Positions 8,315-17,232 of a DNA stretch of 64,000 nt are shown piece by piece. The stretch is taken from assembly GCA_016806145.1 (NCBI GenBank), contig CP063167.1, forward strand, positions 124,001 through 188,000. The letters run 5' to 3'. The stretch's first letter is position 1, and each line of letters starts with the position of its first letter. The notes beneath the pieces are model-generated. The model saw only the letters and a list, made by a program, of their open reading frames with translations, made no database searches and had not been told where the DNA came from. The translations under genes were made by a program, and so were the position numbers. The DNA comes from Variovorax paradoxus. Its GTDB lineage: Bacteria > Pseudomonadota > Gammaproteobacteria > Burkholderiales > Burkholderiaceae_C.

Positions 8315-9697
8315 ATGCCCCTCCCCCGCTGTCCCATCCTGCTGAACGCGTTCGACATGAACACGCCCAGCCACCTGACCCACGGCCTGTGGCGGCATCC
8401 GCGCGACCGCGCCACCGACTACAAGCGGCTGCCCTACTGGCTCGACCTCGCGCGCACGCTCGAGCGCGGGCTGTTCGACGGCCTGTTCCTCGCCGACGTG
8501 ACCGGCGTCTACGACGTCTGGGGCGGCAGCCCCGAGGCCGCGCTGCGCCACGGCATCCAGGTGCCGATCAACGACCCGGCCGTGCTCGTGAGCGCGATGG
8601 CCAGCGTCACGCGCCACCTGGGCTTCGGCATCACGGCCTCCATCGCGGCCGAGGCGCCGCATGCCTTCGCGCGCCGCATGTCCACGCTCGACCACCTGAG
8701 CGAGGGCCGCATCGGCTGGAACATCGTGACCGGCTTCCTCGACAGCTCGGCGCGCGCGCAGGGCGCGGCCGCCGCCACCGGCCACGACCGGCGCTACGAC
8801 CTGGCCGACGAGTTCATGACGCTGGTCTACCGGCTCTGGGAAGAGAGCTGGGACGACGACGCGGTGATCGCCGACCGCGAGCGCGGCATCTATGCCGACC
8901 CCGCGCGCGTGCGCGCCATCCGCCATGCGGGCGAAGGCTGGCGTCTCGATGCGGTGCATCCCTGCGAGCCTTCGCCGCAGCGCACGCCGCTGCTGTTCCA
9001 GGCCGGCGCCTCGGCGCGCGGCACGGCCTTCGCGGCGCGTCATGCCGAGGTGGTGTTCGTGCCCAACCAGGGCCTGGCCGCCACCGCGGCCGTGGTGCGC
9101 AAGCTGCGCGCGGCGCTCGCCGAGGCCGGGCGCGATGCCGACGCGGTGCGTTTCGTGACCACGCTGCTGGTCGTGACCGCTCCGACCGAGGCCGAGGCCC
9201 GCGCGCGCTACGAGGAGTACCGCCGCTATGCGCAGCCCGAGGCCGGCCTGGTGCAGTTCAGCAGCGCGATCGGCCACGACCTCTCGCGCCATGGCCTCGA
9301 CGACGCCATCGGCGGCGGCAGCGCCGATGCGATCCAGAGCTCGGTCGCCTCGCTCAAGGGGCCCGGCGGCGCGCCGCTGACCCCGCGCGCGCTGCTCGCG
9401 CAAATGCCGCTGGGCGCGCGCCATGCGCCCGTGGTCGGTACGCCCGCACAGATCGCCGACACCATCGAGGCCTGGGTCACCGAGGCCGGCATCGACGGCT
9501 TCAACCTCGTGCGCACCGTGAGCCCCGAGGGCCTCGAGCATTTCGTCGACCTCGTGGTGCCCGAGCTGCAGCGCCGCGGCCTGCACAAGCGCGCCTATGC
9601 CGAAGGCAGCTGGCGCGAAAAGATCTTCGGCCCGGGCCGCGCCCGGCTGCCGTCCTCCCACACCGGGGTGCGGCGGCGCACCTCCGCATCGCCATGA
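8315..9697 (+). CDS. FMNH2-dependent monooxygenase, NtaA/SnaA/DszA family
   Basis: 460 residues, the usual length for the DszA/NtaA group. Family marks: LLNAFDMNTPSHLTHGLWRH at the N terminus, MSTLDHLSEGRIGWNIVTGF (flavin and substrate barrel), HDRRYDLADEFM, and FQAGASARGTAFAARHAEVV. Relatives use reduced FMN from a separate reductase to cleave C-S or C-N bonds (DszA acts on dibenzothiophene sulfone, NtaA on nitrilotriacetate). It lies 76 nt after the dioxygenase gene; its stop overlaps the SfnB-type gene (ATGA). With a DszC/SfnB-type partner and a DszB-like gene elsewhere in the window, sulfur release is the likely role (inference). Confidence 0.9.
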   Translation: MPLPRCPILLNAFDMNTPSHLTHGLWRHPRDRATDYKRLPYWLDLARTLERGLFDGLFLADVTGVYDVWGGSPEAALRHGIQVPINDPAVLVSAMASVTRHLGFGITASIAAEAPHAFARRMSTLDHLSEGRIGWNIVTGFLDSSARAQGAAAATGHDRRYDLADEFMTLVYRLWEESWDDDAVIADRERGIYADPARVRAIRHAGEGWRLDAVHPCEPSPQRTPLLFQAGASARGTAFAARHAEVVFVPNQGLAATAAVVRKLRAALAEAGRDADAVRFVTTLLVVTAPTEAEARARYEEYRRYAQPEAGLVQFSSAIGHDLSRHGLDDAIGGGSADAIQSSVASLKGPGGAPLTPRALLAQMPLGARHAPVVGTPAQIADTIEAWVTEAGIDGFNLVRTVSPEGLEHFVDLVVPELQRRGLHKRAYAEGSWREKIFGPGRARLPSSHTGVRRRTSASP

Positions 9698-10902
9698 CAG
9701 CTCCCTCCTCCGTCTCCACCGGCCCGGTCCACGTCGTGCGCGACGATGCGGAGGCCCTCGCCATCGCGCGCCGCCTCGCGGCCGACTTCGCCACCGGCGC
9801 TTCCGAACGCGACCGGCAGCGCCGCCTGCCCTTCGAGGAGGTCGAGCGCTTCTCGGCCAGCGGCCTGTGGGGCATCACGGTGCCACGCGCCTTCGGCGGC
9901 GCCGCGGTCTCGCATGCCACACTGGCCGAGGTCACGGCGCTGATCTCCGAAGCCGATCCCGCGCTCGGCCAGATCCCGCAGAACCACTACTGCCTGGTCG
10001 ATGCGGTGCGGCTGATCGGCGATGCGCAGCAGCAGAAGTTCTTCTTCCGCGAAGCGATCGAGGGCCGGCGCTTCGGCAACGCGGTGTCGGAAAGCGGCAC
10101 CGCCAACGCCAAGGTCGTGACCGCGCGGCTGCGCGCCACGCCCGAGGGCCTGCGGCTCGACGGCCGCAAGTTCTACTGCACCGGCGCGCTGTTCGCGCAC
10201 TGGGTGCCGGTCGCGGCCAAGGACGAGCAGGACAAGCAGGTGCTGGTCTATGTCGCGCGCGAGGCGCCGGGCCTCGAGGTCGTCGACGACTGGAGCGGCT
10301 TCGGCCAGCGCACCACCGCGAGCGGCACCGTCACGGCCGACAACGTGGCGGTCGGCGCGCTGCAGGTGCTGCCGCGCGCGCAACTGTTCGAGCCGCCGAC
10401 CATCCACGGCCCGTTCGCGCAGGTGCTGCACGCCGCCATCGACCTCGGCATCGGCCGCGCCGCCATGGCCGACCTGCACCACTGGTTGCGCGAGCGCGCG
10501 CGGCCCTGGCCCGACAGCGGCGTGGCGCGCGCGGCCGACGATCCGCTCACGCTCGCGCGCGTCGGCCGCCTGGTGATCCAGCAGCATGCGGCCGAGGCGC
10601 TGCTCGAACGCTCGGGCCGCGCGCTCGACCGTGCGCGCGACGAGCCCGGTGCCGAACACGTGACCGAGGCCTCGATCGCGGTCGCCGAAGCCAAGGTGCT
10701 GAGCACCGAGTTCGCGCTCGAGGCCGCCACCGCGCTGATCGAGCTCGCGGGCACCCAGTCCACGCTGGCCGAGCACAACCTCGACCGCCACTGGCGCAAT
10801 GCGCGCACCCACACCGTGCACGACCCGGTGCGCTGGAAGCCGCATGCGGTCGGCAACCACTGGCTCAACGGTGCCAGCCCGCAACGCCACGCCTCGATCT
10901 GA
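9694..10902 (+). CDS. SfnB/DszC-type acyl-CoA-dehydrogenase-fold flavoprotein (copy 1)
   Basis: 402 residues. The N-terminal helical domain (SGLWGITVPRAFGGAAVSHA), the middle beta domain (KFYCTGALFAHWVPVAAKDE, DDWSGFGQRTTASGTV) and the C-terminal helical bundle ending in DRHWRNARTHTVHDPVRWK are those of sulfur-acquisition oxidoreductases SfnB and DszC. In DszC, flavin-bound oxygen oxidises the sulfur of dibenzothiophene. It starts in an ATGA overlap with the DszA-type gene, so both are coupled. Two paralogues occur at 20886-22124 and 25015-26250. Substrate and whether it is an oxygenase or dehydrogenase are open. Confidence 0.88.
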   Translation: MTAPSSVSTGPVHVVRDDAEALAIARRLAADFATGASERDRQRRLPFEEVERFSASGLWGITVPRAFGGAAVSHATLAEVTALISEADPALGQIPQNHYCLVDAVRLIGDAQQQKFFFREAIEGRRFGNAVSESGTANAKVVTARLRATPEGLRLDGRKFYCTGALFAHWVPVAAKDEQDKQVLVYVAREAPGLEVVDDWSGFGQRTTASGTVTADNVAVGALQVLPRAQLFEPPTIHGPFAQVLHAAIDLGIGRAAMADLHHWLRERARPWPDSGVARAADDPLTLARVGRLVIQQHAAEALLERSGRALDRARDEPGAEHVTEASIAVAEAKVLSTEFALEAATALIELAGTQSTLAEHNLDRHWRNARTHTVHDPVRWKPHAVGNHWLNGASPQRHASI

Positions 10903-10932
10903 TCCTTCCTCGTCTTTCCGAAAGCCATCACC

Positions 10933-12543
10933 ATGGACCGTCGCCGTTTCATCCAACAAGGCAGCGCCGCCTTCTCGCTCGGCACCGTCGCCGGCACCAG
11001 CCTGCCGCTGTCGGCCTGGGCCCAGGCGCGCAAGGACACGCTGCGCGTGCTCTCCGAAGGCGCGCCCAATTCGCAGGACCCGCACGGCGAGGGCGTGAGC
11101 CGCGAATCGCTGGGCCTGTTCTTCAATGTCTACGACCGGCTCGTCAACTTCGACCGCGCCCAACTCTCGCCGGGCGTCTTCAAGTACGACTACGGACGCT
11201 TCCGCGGCGAGCTGGCCGAGCGCTTCGAAACCAGCGCCGACGGCCGCACGCTGACCTTCTTCCTGCGCCGCGACGCCACCTTCCACGATGGCAAGCCGGT
11301 GACGGCCGCCGACGTGAAGTGGTCGCTCGACCGCGCGGTCTCGCTGCCGGCCAGCAAGCGGCAGCTCGCGACCGGCTCGCTCGAGAATCCCTCGCAGTTC
11401 ACCGTGGTGGATGCGCACACCTTCCGCATCGCGCTGCCGCGCGCCGACCGCTACACGCTGCCGAACCTCGCGCTGAGCTTCGCCTCGGTCCTCAACAGCG
11501 AGCTCGCGAAGTCGCATGCCACCGCGGCCGATCCCTGGGCCACCGAGTGGGTCAAGGCGCACGAGGCCGGCGGCGGCGCCTTCCGCATCGAGAGCTTCAC
11601 GCCGGGCCAGCAGGTGGTCTACACCCGCTTCGACGGCTGGAAGGGCGGCAGCGCGCCGCAGCTGCGCCGCGCCGTGTTCCAGGTCGTGCCCTCGGCCTCC
11701 AACCGCGTCGCCGCCTTGCTCAAGGGCGATGCCGACGTGGCGCTGCAGCTGCCGCCCAAGGACCTCGATGCGCTGACCGACACCACGCGCGCCAAGGTCG
11801 TGTCGGTGCCGGTCACGACCAGCTTCCGCTTCGTCGCCTTCAACACCCAGGCCAAGCCCTTCGACGACGTGCGCGTGCGCCAGGCCATCGCCTACGCCCT
11901 GCCCTACACCACCCTGCTGCGCGGCGCCAACCTGGGCCGCGGCGAGGCGCTGTATGGCGCCCGGCCCGGCAAGCCCGCGAGCAGCCGCTTTCCGCAGCCC
12001 TATCCCTACGACACCCAGTTGCTCAAGGCGAAGGAGCTGCTGGCGCAGGCCGGCTATCCGCAGGGCTTCAAGATCAGCTTCAGCTACAACGTCGGCGACG
12101 CCACGCTGGCCGAGCCCGCGGCGCTGCTGATCCAGGAGGCGCTGGCGAAGATCGGCATCGCGCTGAGCATCGAGAAAGTGCCGAGCGCCCAGTGGGGCAC
12201 GCTGCAGACCGAGAAGAAGCTGCCCTTCTTCATCGACAGCTCCTCGGCCTGGTTCAACGACCCCGACTACTTCTTCCGCATCTTCTTCCAGGGCGACTGG
12301 CGCTGGAACTTCGGTTCGTTCAAGAACGACGAACTCGCCAAGCTGCTCGAGCAGGCGCGCTGGGAGACCGACCGCGCGAAATACGACCTCGCGATCCAGC
12401 GCGCGATCGAGATCGCCTTCGAGCAGGTGCCGCTGGTGCCGCTGTGGCTGCCCACCTTCGAGGCGGCGCTGCAGCCCGACCTGCAGGGCTTCACCTACTA
12501 CATCCATGGCCAGGTGGACTTCCGGCCGCTGACGCGTTCATGA
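10933..12543 (+). CDS. Dpp/Opp-type periplasmic binding protein (belongs to the adjacent ABC system)
   Basis: 536 residues, SBP_bac_5 family. A twin-arginine signal (MDRRRFIQQGSAAFSLGTVA) leads a mature part with ETSADGRTLTFFLRRDATFH and DGKPVTAADVKWSLDRAV, the family signature. It belongs to another subgroup than the five mutually similar Dpp-type receptors of this window: it lacks their HPRGR and PIVPKH blocks. It is followed directly (ATGA overlap) by two permease genes, so it is the receptor of that complete transporter. The leader is pyrimidine-rich without a clear Shine-Dalgarno. Ligands could be peptides, opines or other amides; the operon suggests an organosulfur compound. Confidence 0.9.
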   Translation: MDRRRFIQQGSAAFSLGTVAGTSLPLSAWAQARKDTLRVLSEGAPNSQDPHGEGVSRESLGLFFNVYDRLVNFDRAQLSPGVFKYDYGRFRGELAERFETSADGRTLTFFLRRDATFHDGKPVTAADVKWSLDRAVSLPASKRQLATGSLENPSQFTVVDAHTFRIALPRADRYTLPNLALSFASVLNSELAKSHATAADPWATEWVKAHEAGGGAFRIESFTPGQQVVYTRFDGWKGGSAPQLRRAVFQVVPSASNRVAALLKGDADVALQLPPKDLDALTDTTRAKVVSVPVTTSFRFVAFNTQAKPFDDVRVRQAIAYALPYTTLLRGANLGRGEALYGARPGKPASSRFPQPYPYDTQLLKAKELLAQAGYPQGFKISFSYNVGDATLAEPAALLIQEALAKIGIALSIEKVPSAQWGTLQTEKKLPFFIDSSSAWFNDPDYFFRIFFQGDWRWNFGSFKNDELAKLLEQARWETDRAKYDLAIQRAIEIAFEQVPLVPLWLPTFEAALQPDLQGFTYYIHGQVDFRPLTRS

Positions 12544-13559
12544 GCTTTGCCCGGCGCGTCGTCTCGCGGCTCGCGGCCACCGTGCCGGTGCTCGCGGGCA
12601 CGGCCGTCTTCACCTTCGTGCTCACGCACGTGCTGCCGGGCGACCCCGCGGCCTTCCTCGCCTCGGGGCCGAACGCCGGGCCCGAGGAGATCGCGCAGAT
12701 CCGCGCACGCATGGGCCTGGACCTGCCGCTGCCCACGCAGCTGTGGCACTACCTGCAGGCGCTGGCGCACGGCGACTGGGGCCAGTCGCACACGACGGGG
12801 CAGCCGGTGCTGACCGACCTGTGGCAGCGCCTGCCGGCCTCGCTCGAGCTCACACTCGCGGCCTTCGTGCTCACGCTGCTGGTGGCGCTGCCGCTGGGCA
12901 CGGCAGCCGCGCTGCGCCCGCGCTCGCTCTGGGACCGCGCCTGCACCGTGCTCACCGTGGGCGGCAGCTGCGTGCCGAGCTTCGTGATCGCGCTGCTGCT
13001 GGTCTACGTCTTCTATTTCCTGCTCGGCTGGGCGCCCGAACCCACCGGCCGCATCGACGCGATGATCGAGCCGCCACCGGTGCGCAGCGGCTTCATGCTG
13101 CTCGATGCCGCGCTCGCGCTGCGCTGGGATGCCTTCGCTTCCGCGGCCGGGCGGCTGCTGCTGCCGAGCGTGGCGATGGCGGCCTTCTCGCTGGCGCCGG
13201 TGGCGCGGCTCACGCGCGCGTCGCTGCTGGGCGTGCTGCGCAGCGACCCCGTGCGCACCGCGCGCGCGCTCGGCCTGCCGCCACGCGCCGTGCTGGCCGG
13301 CGCGCTGCACCTGGCGCTGCTGCCGGTGGTCACCAGTGCCGGCATGGTGTTCTCGTACATGCTGAGCGCCAACGTGGTGATCGAGAAGGTGTTCGCCTGG
13401 CCCGGCATCGGCAGCTATGCGCTCGATGCGCTGATGGCGGCCGACCATGCGCCGCTGCAGGGCTTCGTGCTGCTGGTCGCGCTGATGTTCGTGCTGGTCA
13501 ATTTCGCGATCGACCTGCTGCACGAGCGCATCGATCCGCGCGTGGGGAGCGTGGCATGA
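12540..13559 (+). CDS. Dpp-type ABC permease, DppB family
   Basis: 339 residues with a signal-anchor first helix (RLAATVPVLAGTAVFTFVLT), the DppB-type loop HVLPGDPAAF, and the permease coupling region around RTARALGLPPRAVLAGALHL. The end INxxxD-like segment FVLVNFAIDLLHERIDPR is typical for DppB. It forms the inner-membrane channel with the following DppC-type protein. ATGA overlaps at both ends show tight coupling. Confidence 0.92.
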   Translation: MSFARRVVSRLAATVPVLAGTAVFTFVLTHVLPGDPAAFLASGPNAGPEEIAQIRARMGLDLPLPTQLWHYLQALAHGDWGQSHTTGQPVLTDLWQRLPASLELTLAAFVLTLLVALPLGTAAALRPRSLWDRACTVLTVGGSCVPSFVIALLLVYVFYFLLGWAPEPTGRIDAMIEPPPVRSGFMLLDAALALRWDAFASAAGRLLLPSVAMAAFSLAPVARLTRASLLGVLRSDPVRTARALGLPPRAVLAGALHLALLPVVTSAGMVFSYMLSANVVIEKVFAWPGIGSYALDALMAADHAPLQGFVLLVALMFVLVNFAIDLLHERIDPRVGSVA

Positions 13560-14428
13560 GCGCGGTGCCGGGCAAGTTCGAAGCGGATGCGCGGCCGCGC
13601 TGGCGCCCGCGCGGCAACGAGGCGCTGGGCCTGCTGCTGTTCGCGCTGCTGCTGTTCGCCGCCATCGCAGGCCCCGCGCTCGCGCCCTTCGATCCGCTGG
13701 CCACCGACGTGCCCGCGCGGCTGCAGCCGCCGAGCGCGCTGCACTGGTTCGGCACCGACGCGCTGGGCCGCGACCTGTTCTCGCGCGTGCTGGTGGCCAC
13801 GCGGCTCGATCTCTCGATGGCCGCGGGCGCGGTGCTGCTGTCATTGGCGGCGGGCAGCGCCATCGGTGCGCTGTGCGGCTTCGTCGGCGGCCGGCTCGAC
13901 CGCTGGGTCGGCCGGCTGGTCGACGTGCTGATGGCCTTCCCGCTGTTCGTGGTGGCGATGGCGCTGGTCGCGGCCTGGGGCAACACGGTGATCAACATCG
14001 TCTATGCGACGGCGCTGATCAACCTGCCCTTCTACATCCGGCTCGCGCGCAGCGAGGTCGGCGTGCGGCGCGGCGCCGGCTACGTGCTGGCCGCGCGGCT
14101 CGGCGGCCAGGGCCCGGCGCGGCTGCTGTTCGGCGTGCTGCTGCCGCACGTGCTGCCCATGCTCGCGGTGCAGGGCTCGATCAACCTGGGCTGGGCGCTG
14201 CTCAACGGCGCGGGCCTGTCCTTCATCGGCCTCGGCGTGAAGCCGCCGACGCCCGAATGGGGCGTGCTGGTGAGCGAGGGCGCGCCCTACATCATCACCG
14301 GCCAGTGGTGGCTCGCGGGCTTCCCGGGCCTGGCGCTGTTCATGGCCGTGGGCTGCTTCACGCTGCTGGGCGACGCGCTGCGCGACCGGCTCGATCCGCG
14401 CGGCGCCGCCGACCGGAGCGGCCCATGA
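13556..14428 (+). CDS. Dpp-type ABC permease, DppC family
   Basis: 290 residues. It has the DppC-type N-terminal cytoplasmic tail, the first helix, the periplasmic HWFGTDALGRDLFSRVLVAT motif and the coupling loop with GYVLAARLGGQGPARLLFGV. The C-terminal LLNGAGLSFIGLGVKPPTPE WGV region is the strongly conserved DppC ending. It pairs with the DppB-type protein encoded just upstream and with the two ATPases downstream. Confidence 0.92.
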   Translation: MSAVPGKFEADARPRWRPRGNEALGLLLFALLLFAAIAGPALAPFDPLATDVPARLQPPSALHWFGTDALGRDLFSRVLVATRLDLSMAAGAVLLSLAAGSAIGALCGFVGGRLDRWVGRLVDVLMAFPLFVVAMALVAAWGNTVINIVYATALINLPFYIRLARSEVGVRRGAGYVLAARLGGQGPARLLFGVLLPHVLPMLAVQGSINLGWALLNGAGLSFIGLGVKPPTPEWGVLVSEGAPYIITGQWWLAGFPGLALFMAVGCFTLLGDALRDRLDPRGAADRSGP

Positions 14429-15468
14429 GCGCGCCGCTGCTCGAGGTCGATGCGCTGAGCCTGCGCTTCCACGGCGCGCAGGGCGCGGTCCATGTGCTCG
14501 ACCGCGTGAGCCTCGAGCTCGCGGCCGGCGAAACCCTGGGCCTGGTCGGCGAGAGCGGATCGGGCAAGTCGGTGACCGCGCTGGCGCTCGCGGGCCTGCT
14601 CGATGCGCAGGCCGACGCGGCCGCGCGGCGGCTGCGCTTCCAGGGCCTCGACCTGCTCGACAGCGGCGGCCGCCCGGCGCGCGCGGCCTGGGATGCGCTG
14701 CGCGGCCGGCGCATCGGCTTCGTGTTCCAGAGTCCGCGCCGCGCGCTGCATCCGCTGCGCACCATCGGCGACCAGCTGCAGCAGGTGCTGCGGCTGCACC
14801 GCGGCCTGTCGGCGCGCGCCGCGCGCCAGGCCGCGCTCGAATGGATCGAGCGCGTGGGCCTGCCCGAGCCCGAGCGCCGGCTGCGCGCCTATGCGCACCA
14901 GCTCTCGGGCGGCCAGTGCCAGCGCGCGATGATCGCGCTGGCCTTGGCCGGCGAGCCCGAGCTGCTGATCGCCGACGAGCCGACCACCGGCCTCGACGTG
15001 GTCACGCAGGCGCGCGTGCTCGACCTGCTGGCCGGCCTCGCGCGCGAGCGCGGGCTGGCGACCCTGCTGATCACCCACGACCTCGCGCTGGCCGCGCAGC
15101 GCTGCGACCGCATCGCCGTGATGCATGCGGGCCAGGTGGTCGAGACCCTGCCCTCGCGCCACCTGCGCGAAGGCGCGGCCCATCCCTACACGCGCCAGTT
15201 GCTGCGCGCCACACCGCAATCGGCCAACACGCTCGATGCGTTGCGCGGCGTCGATGGACGCCTGCCCGATCTCGCGCGCGCCGACCTGCCGGCCTGCCGT
15301 TTCGCCGAGCGCTGCCCGCAGGCCGAGGCGCGCTGCCGGATGCAGCCACCGGTCGCGCAGCGGCAAGGCACCGCGCACCGCGTGCATTGCTGGCTGCCGC
15401 TGGCGCCGGCCGCGGGGTCCGGCGCCGAACATCCCGTCGACCAGACAACCGAAGCAATCGCCGCATGA
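14425..15468 (+). CDS. Dpp-type ABC ATPase, DppD family
   Basis: 347 residues. Walker A is GESGSGKSVT, the Q-loop is FVFQSPRRALHPLRTIGDQL, the ABC signature is LSGGQCQRA and Walker B is LLIADEPTTGLD. The C-terminal oligopeptide-transporter extension with its cysteine cluster (ACRFAERCPQAEARC) is present; in relatives it binds an iron-sulfur cluster. The Q-loop has SPRRAL in place of the common EPMTSL, a small oddity. It starts in an ATGA overlap after the permease gene and hydrolyses ATP for uptake together with the ATPase at 16309-17133. Confidence 0.92.
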   Translation: MSAPLLEVDALSLRFHGAQGAVHVLDRVSLELAAGETLGLVGESGSGKSVTALALAGLLDAQADAAARRLRFQGLDLLDSGGRPARAAWDALRGRRIGFVFQSPRRALHPLRTIGDQLQQVLRLHRGLSARAARQAALEWIERVGLPEPERRLRAYAHQLSGGQCQRAMIALALAGEPELLIADEPTTGLDVVTQARVLDLLAGLARERGLATLLITHDLALAAQRCDRIAVMHAGQVVETLPSRHLREGAAHPYTRQLLRATPQSANTLDALRGVDGRLPDLARADLPACRFAERCPQAEARCRMQPPVAQRQGTAHRVHCWLPLAPAAGSGAEHPVDQTTEAIAA

Positions 15469-16304
15469 CACAGCCCACGTCCGACACCCTGACCTCGCTC
15501 TTTCGCAGCCGCTACGGCGGCGAATCGCCGCGGTCCGCGCCGCCCTCGGCCAACCCCGTGCTCGAAACCCTGCTGGCCCACCGCTCGGTGCGCGCCTTCG
15601 ATGCCGAGCGCGCGCTGCCGCCGGGCACGCTCGAATGGCTGATCGCCGCGGCGCAGTCGGCGCCCAGTTCGTCGAACCTGCAGACCTGGAGCGTGGTGGC
15701 CGTGGAAGACCCCGAAAGCAAGGCGCGCATCGCCGAGTACGCGGGCCGGCAGGCCCAGGTGCGCGAGGCGCCGCTGCTGCTGGTGTGGCTGGCCGACGTC
15801 GCGCGCCTGCGCACGCTGGCCGACGACGCTGCGGTGCCGATCGAGGGCGCCGACTTCCTCGACACCTCGCTGATGGCCGTGATCGATGCCGCGATGGCCG
15901 CGCAGAACGCCGTGACCGCGGCCGAATCGCTGGGGCTGGGCACCGTCTACCTCGGCGCGATCCGCAACCGGCCCGAGGAGGTGGCGGCCGAACTGGGCCT
16001 GCCGCCCGGCGTGTTCGCCGTCGTCGGCCTGTGCATCGGCTGGCCCGATCCGGCGCGGCCGGCGGCCGTCAAGCCGCGGCTGCCGCAGCGTGCGGTGCTC
16101 TCGCACGAACGCCATGCGGCCAGCGATACGGTCGGCCATGTGAAGCACTACGACGCGACCATGCAGTCCTTCTATGCCTCACAGGGCATGCCGGCGGTGC
16201 GCTGGAGCGACCATTCGCTGGCACGGCTGCGCGATCCCGCGCAACTGCGCGGCCGCCACCGGCTGGTGGAGGCGCTGGCCGCGCAGCGCATCGGCCTGCG
16301 CTGA
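15465..16304 (+). CDS. Nitroreductase-family FMN oxidoreductase, NfsA-like
   Basis: 279 residues. The nitroreductase fold is recognisable by HRSVRAFDAERALPPGTLEW at the N terminus, SAPSSSNLQTWSVVAVEDPE (FMN binding), and AAESLGLGTVYLGAIRNRPE. NfsA-type proteins take electrons from NADPH onto FMN and reduce nitro groups, quinones or free flavin. The gene sits between the two ATPase genes of the ABC transporter, overlapping the first by ATGA. No SsuE/DszD-type flavin reductase is visible in the window, so this protein may supply reduced FMN to the flavin monooxygenases (inference). Confidence 0.85.
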   Translation: MTQPTSDTLTSLFRSRYGGESPRSAPPSANPVLETLLAHRSVRAFDAERALPPGTLEWLIAAAQSAPSSSNLQTWSVVAVEDPESKARIAEYAGRQAQVREAPLLLVWLADVARLRTLADDAAVPIEGADFLDTSLMAVIDAAMAAQNAVTAAESLGLGTVYLGAIRNRPEEVAAELGLPPGVFAVVGLCIGWPDPARPAAVKPRLPQRAVLSHERHAASDTVGHVKHYDATMQSFYASQGMPAVRWSDHSLARLRDPAQLRGRHRLVEALAAQRIGLR

Positions 16305-16308
16305 TCCC

Positions 16309-17133
<825 letters not shown>

Positions 17134-17143
17134 GCCTCAAAAG

Positions 17144-17207
17144 CCGTTCGGGCTGAGCTTGTCGAAGCCTCGCGCGGTGCTTCGGCCCTTCGACAGGCTC
17201 AGGACAG
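17144..17207. repeat. REP-like palindromic intergenic element between converging genes
   Basis: CCGTTCGGGCTGAGCTTGTC at the left and CTTCGACAGGCTCAGG at the right form imperfect inverted arms. This TTCGACAGGCTCAG element type recurs in many GC-rich proteobacterial genomes. It lies between two converging operons and may act as a bidirectional terminator. Confidence 0.7.
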
Positions 17208-17232
17208 GCCAAGCTCGGCATGAACGGTCTCC

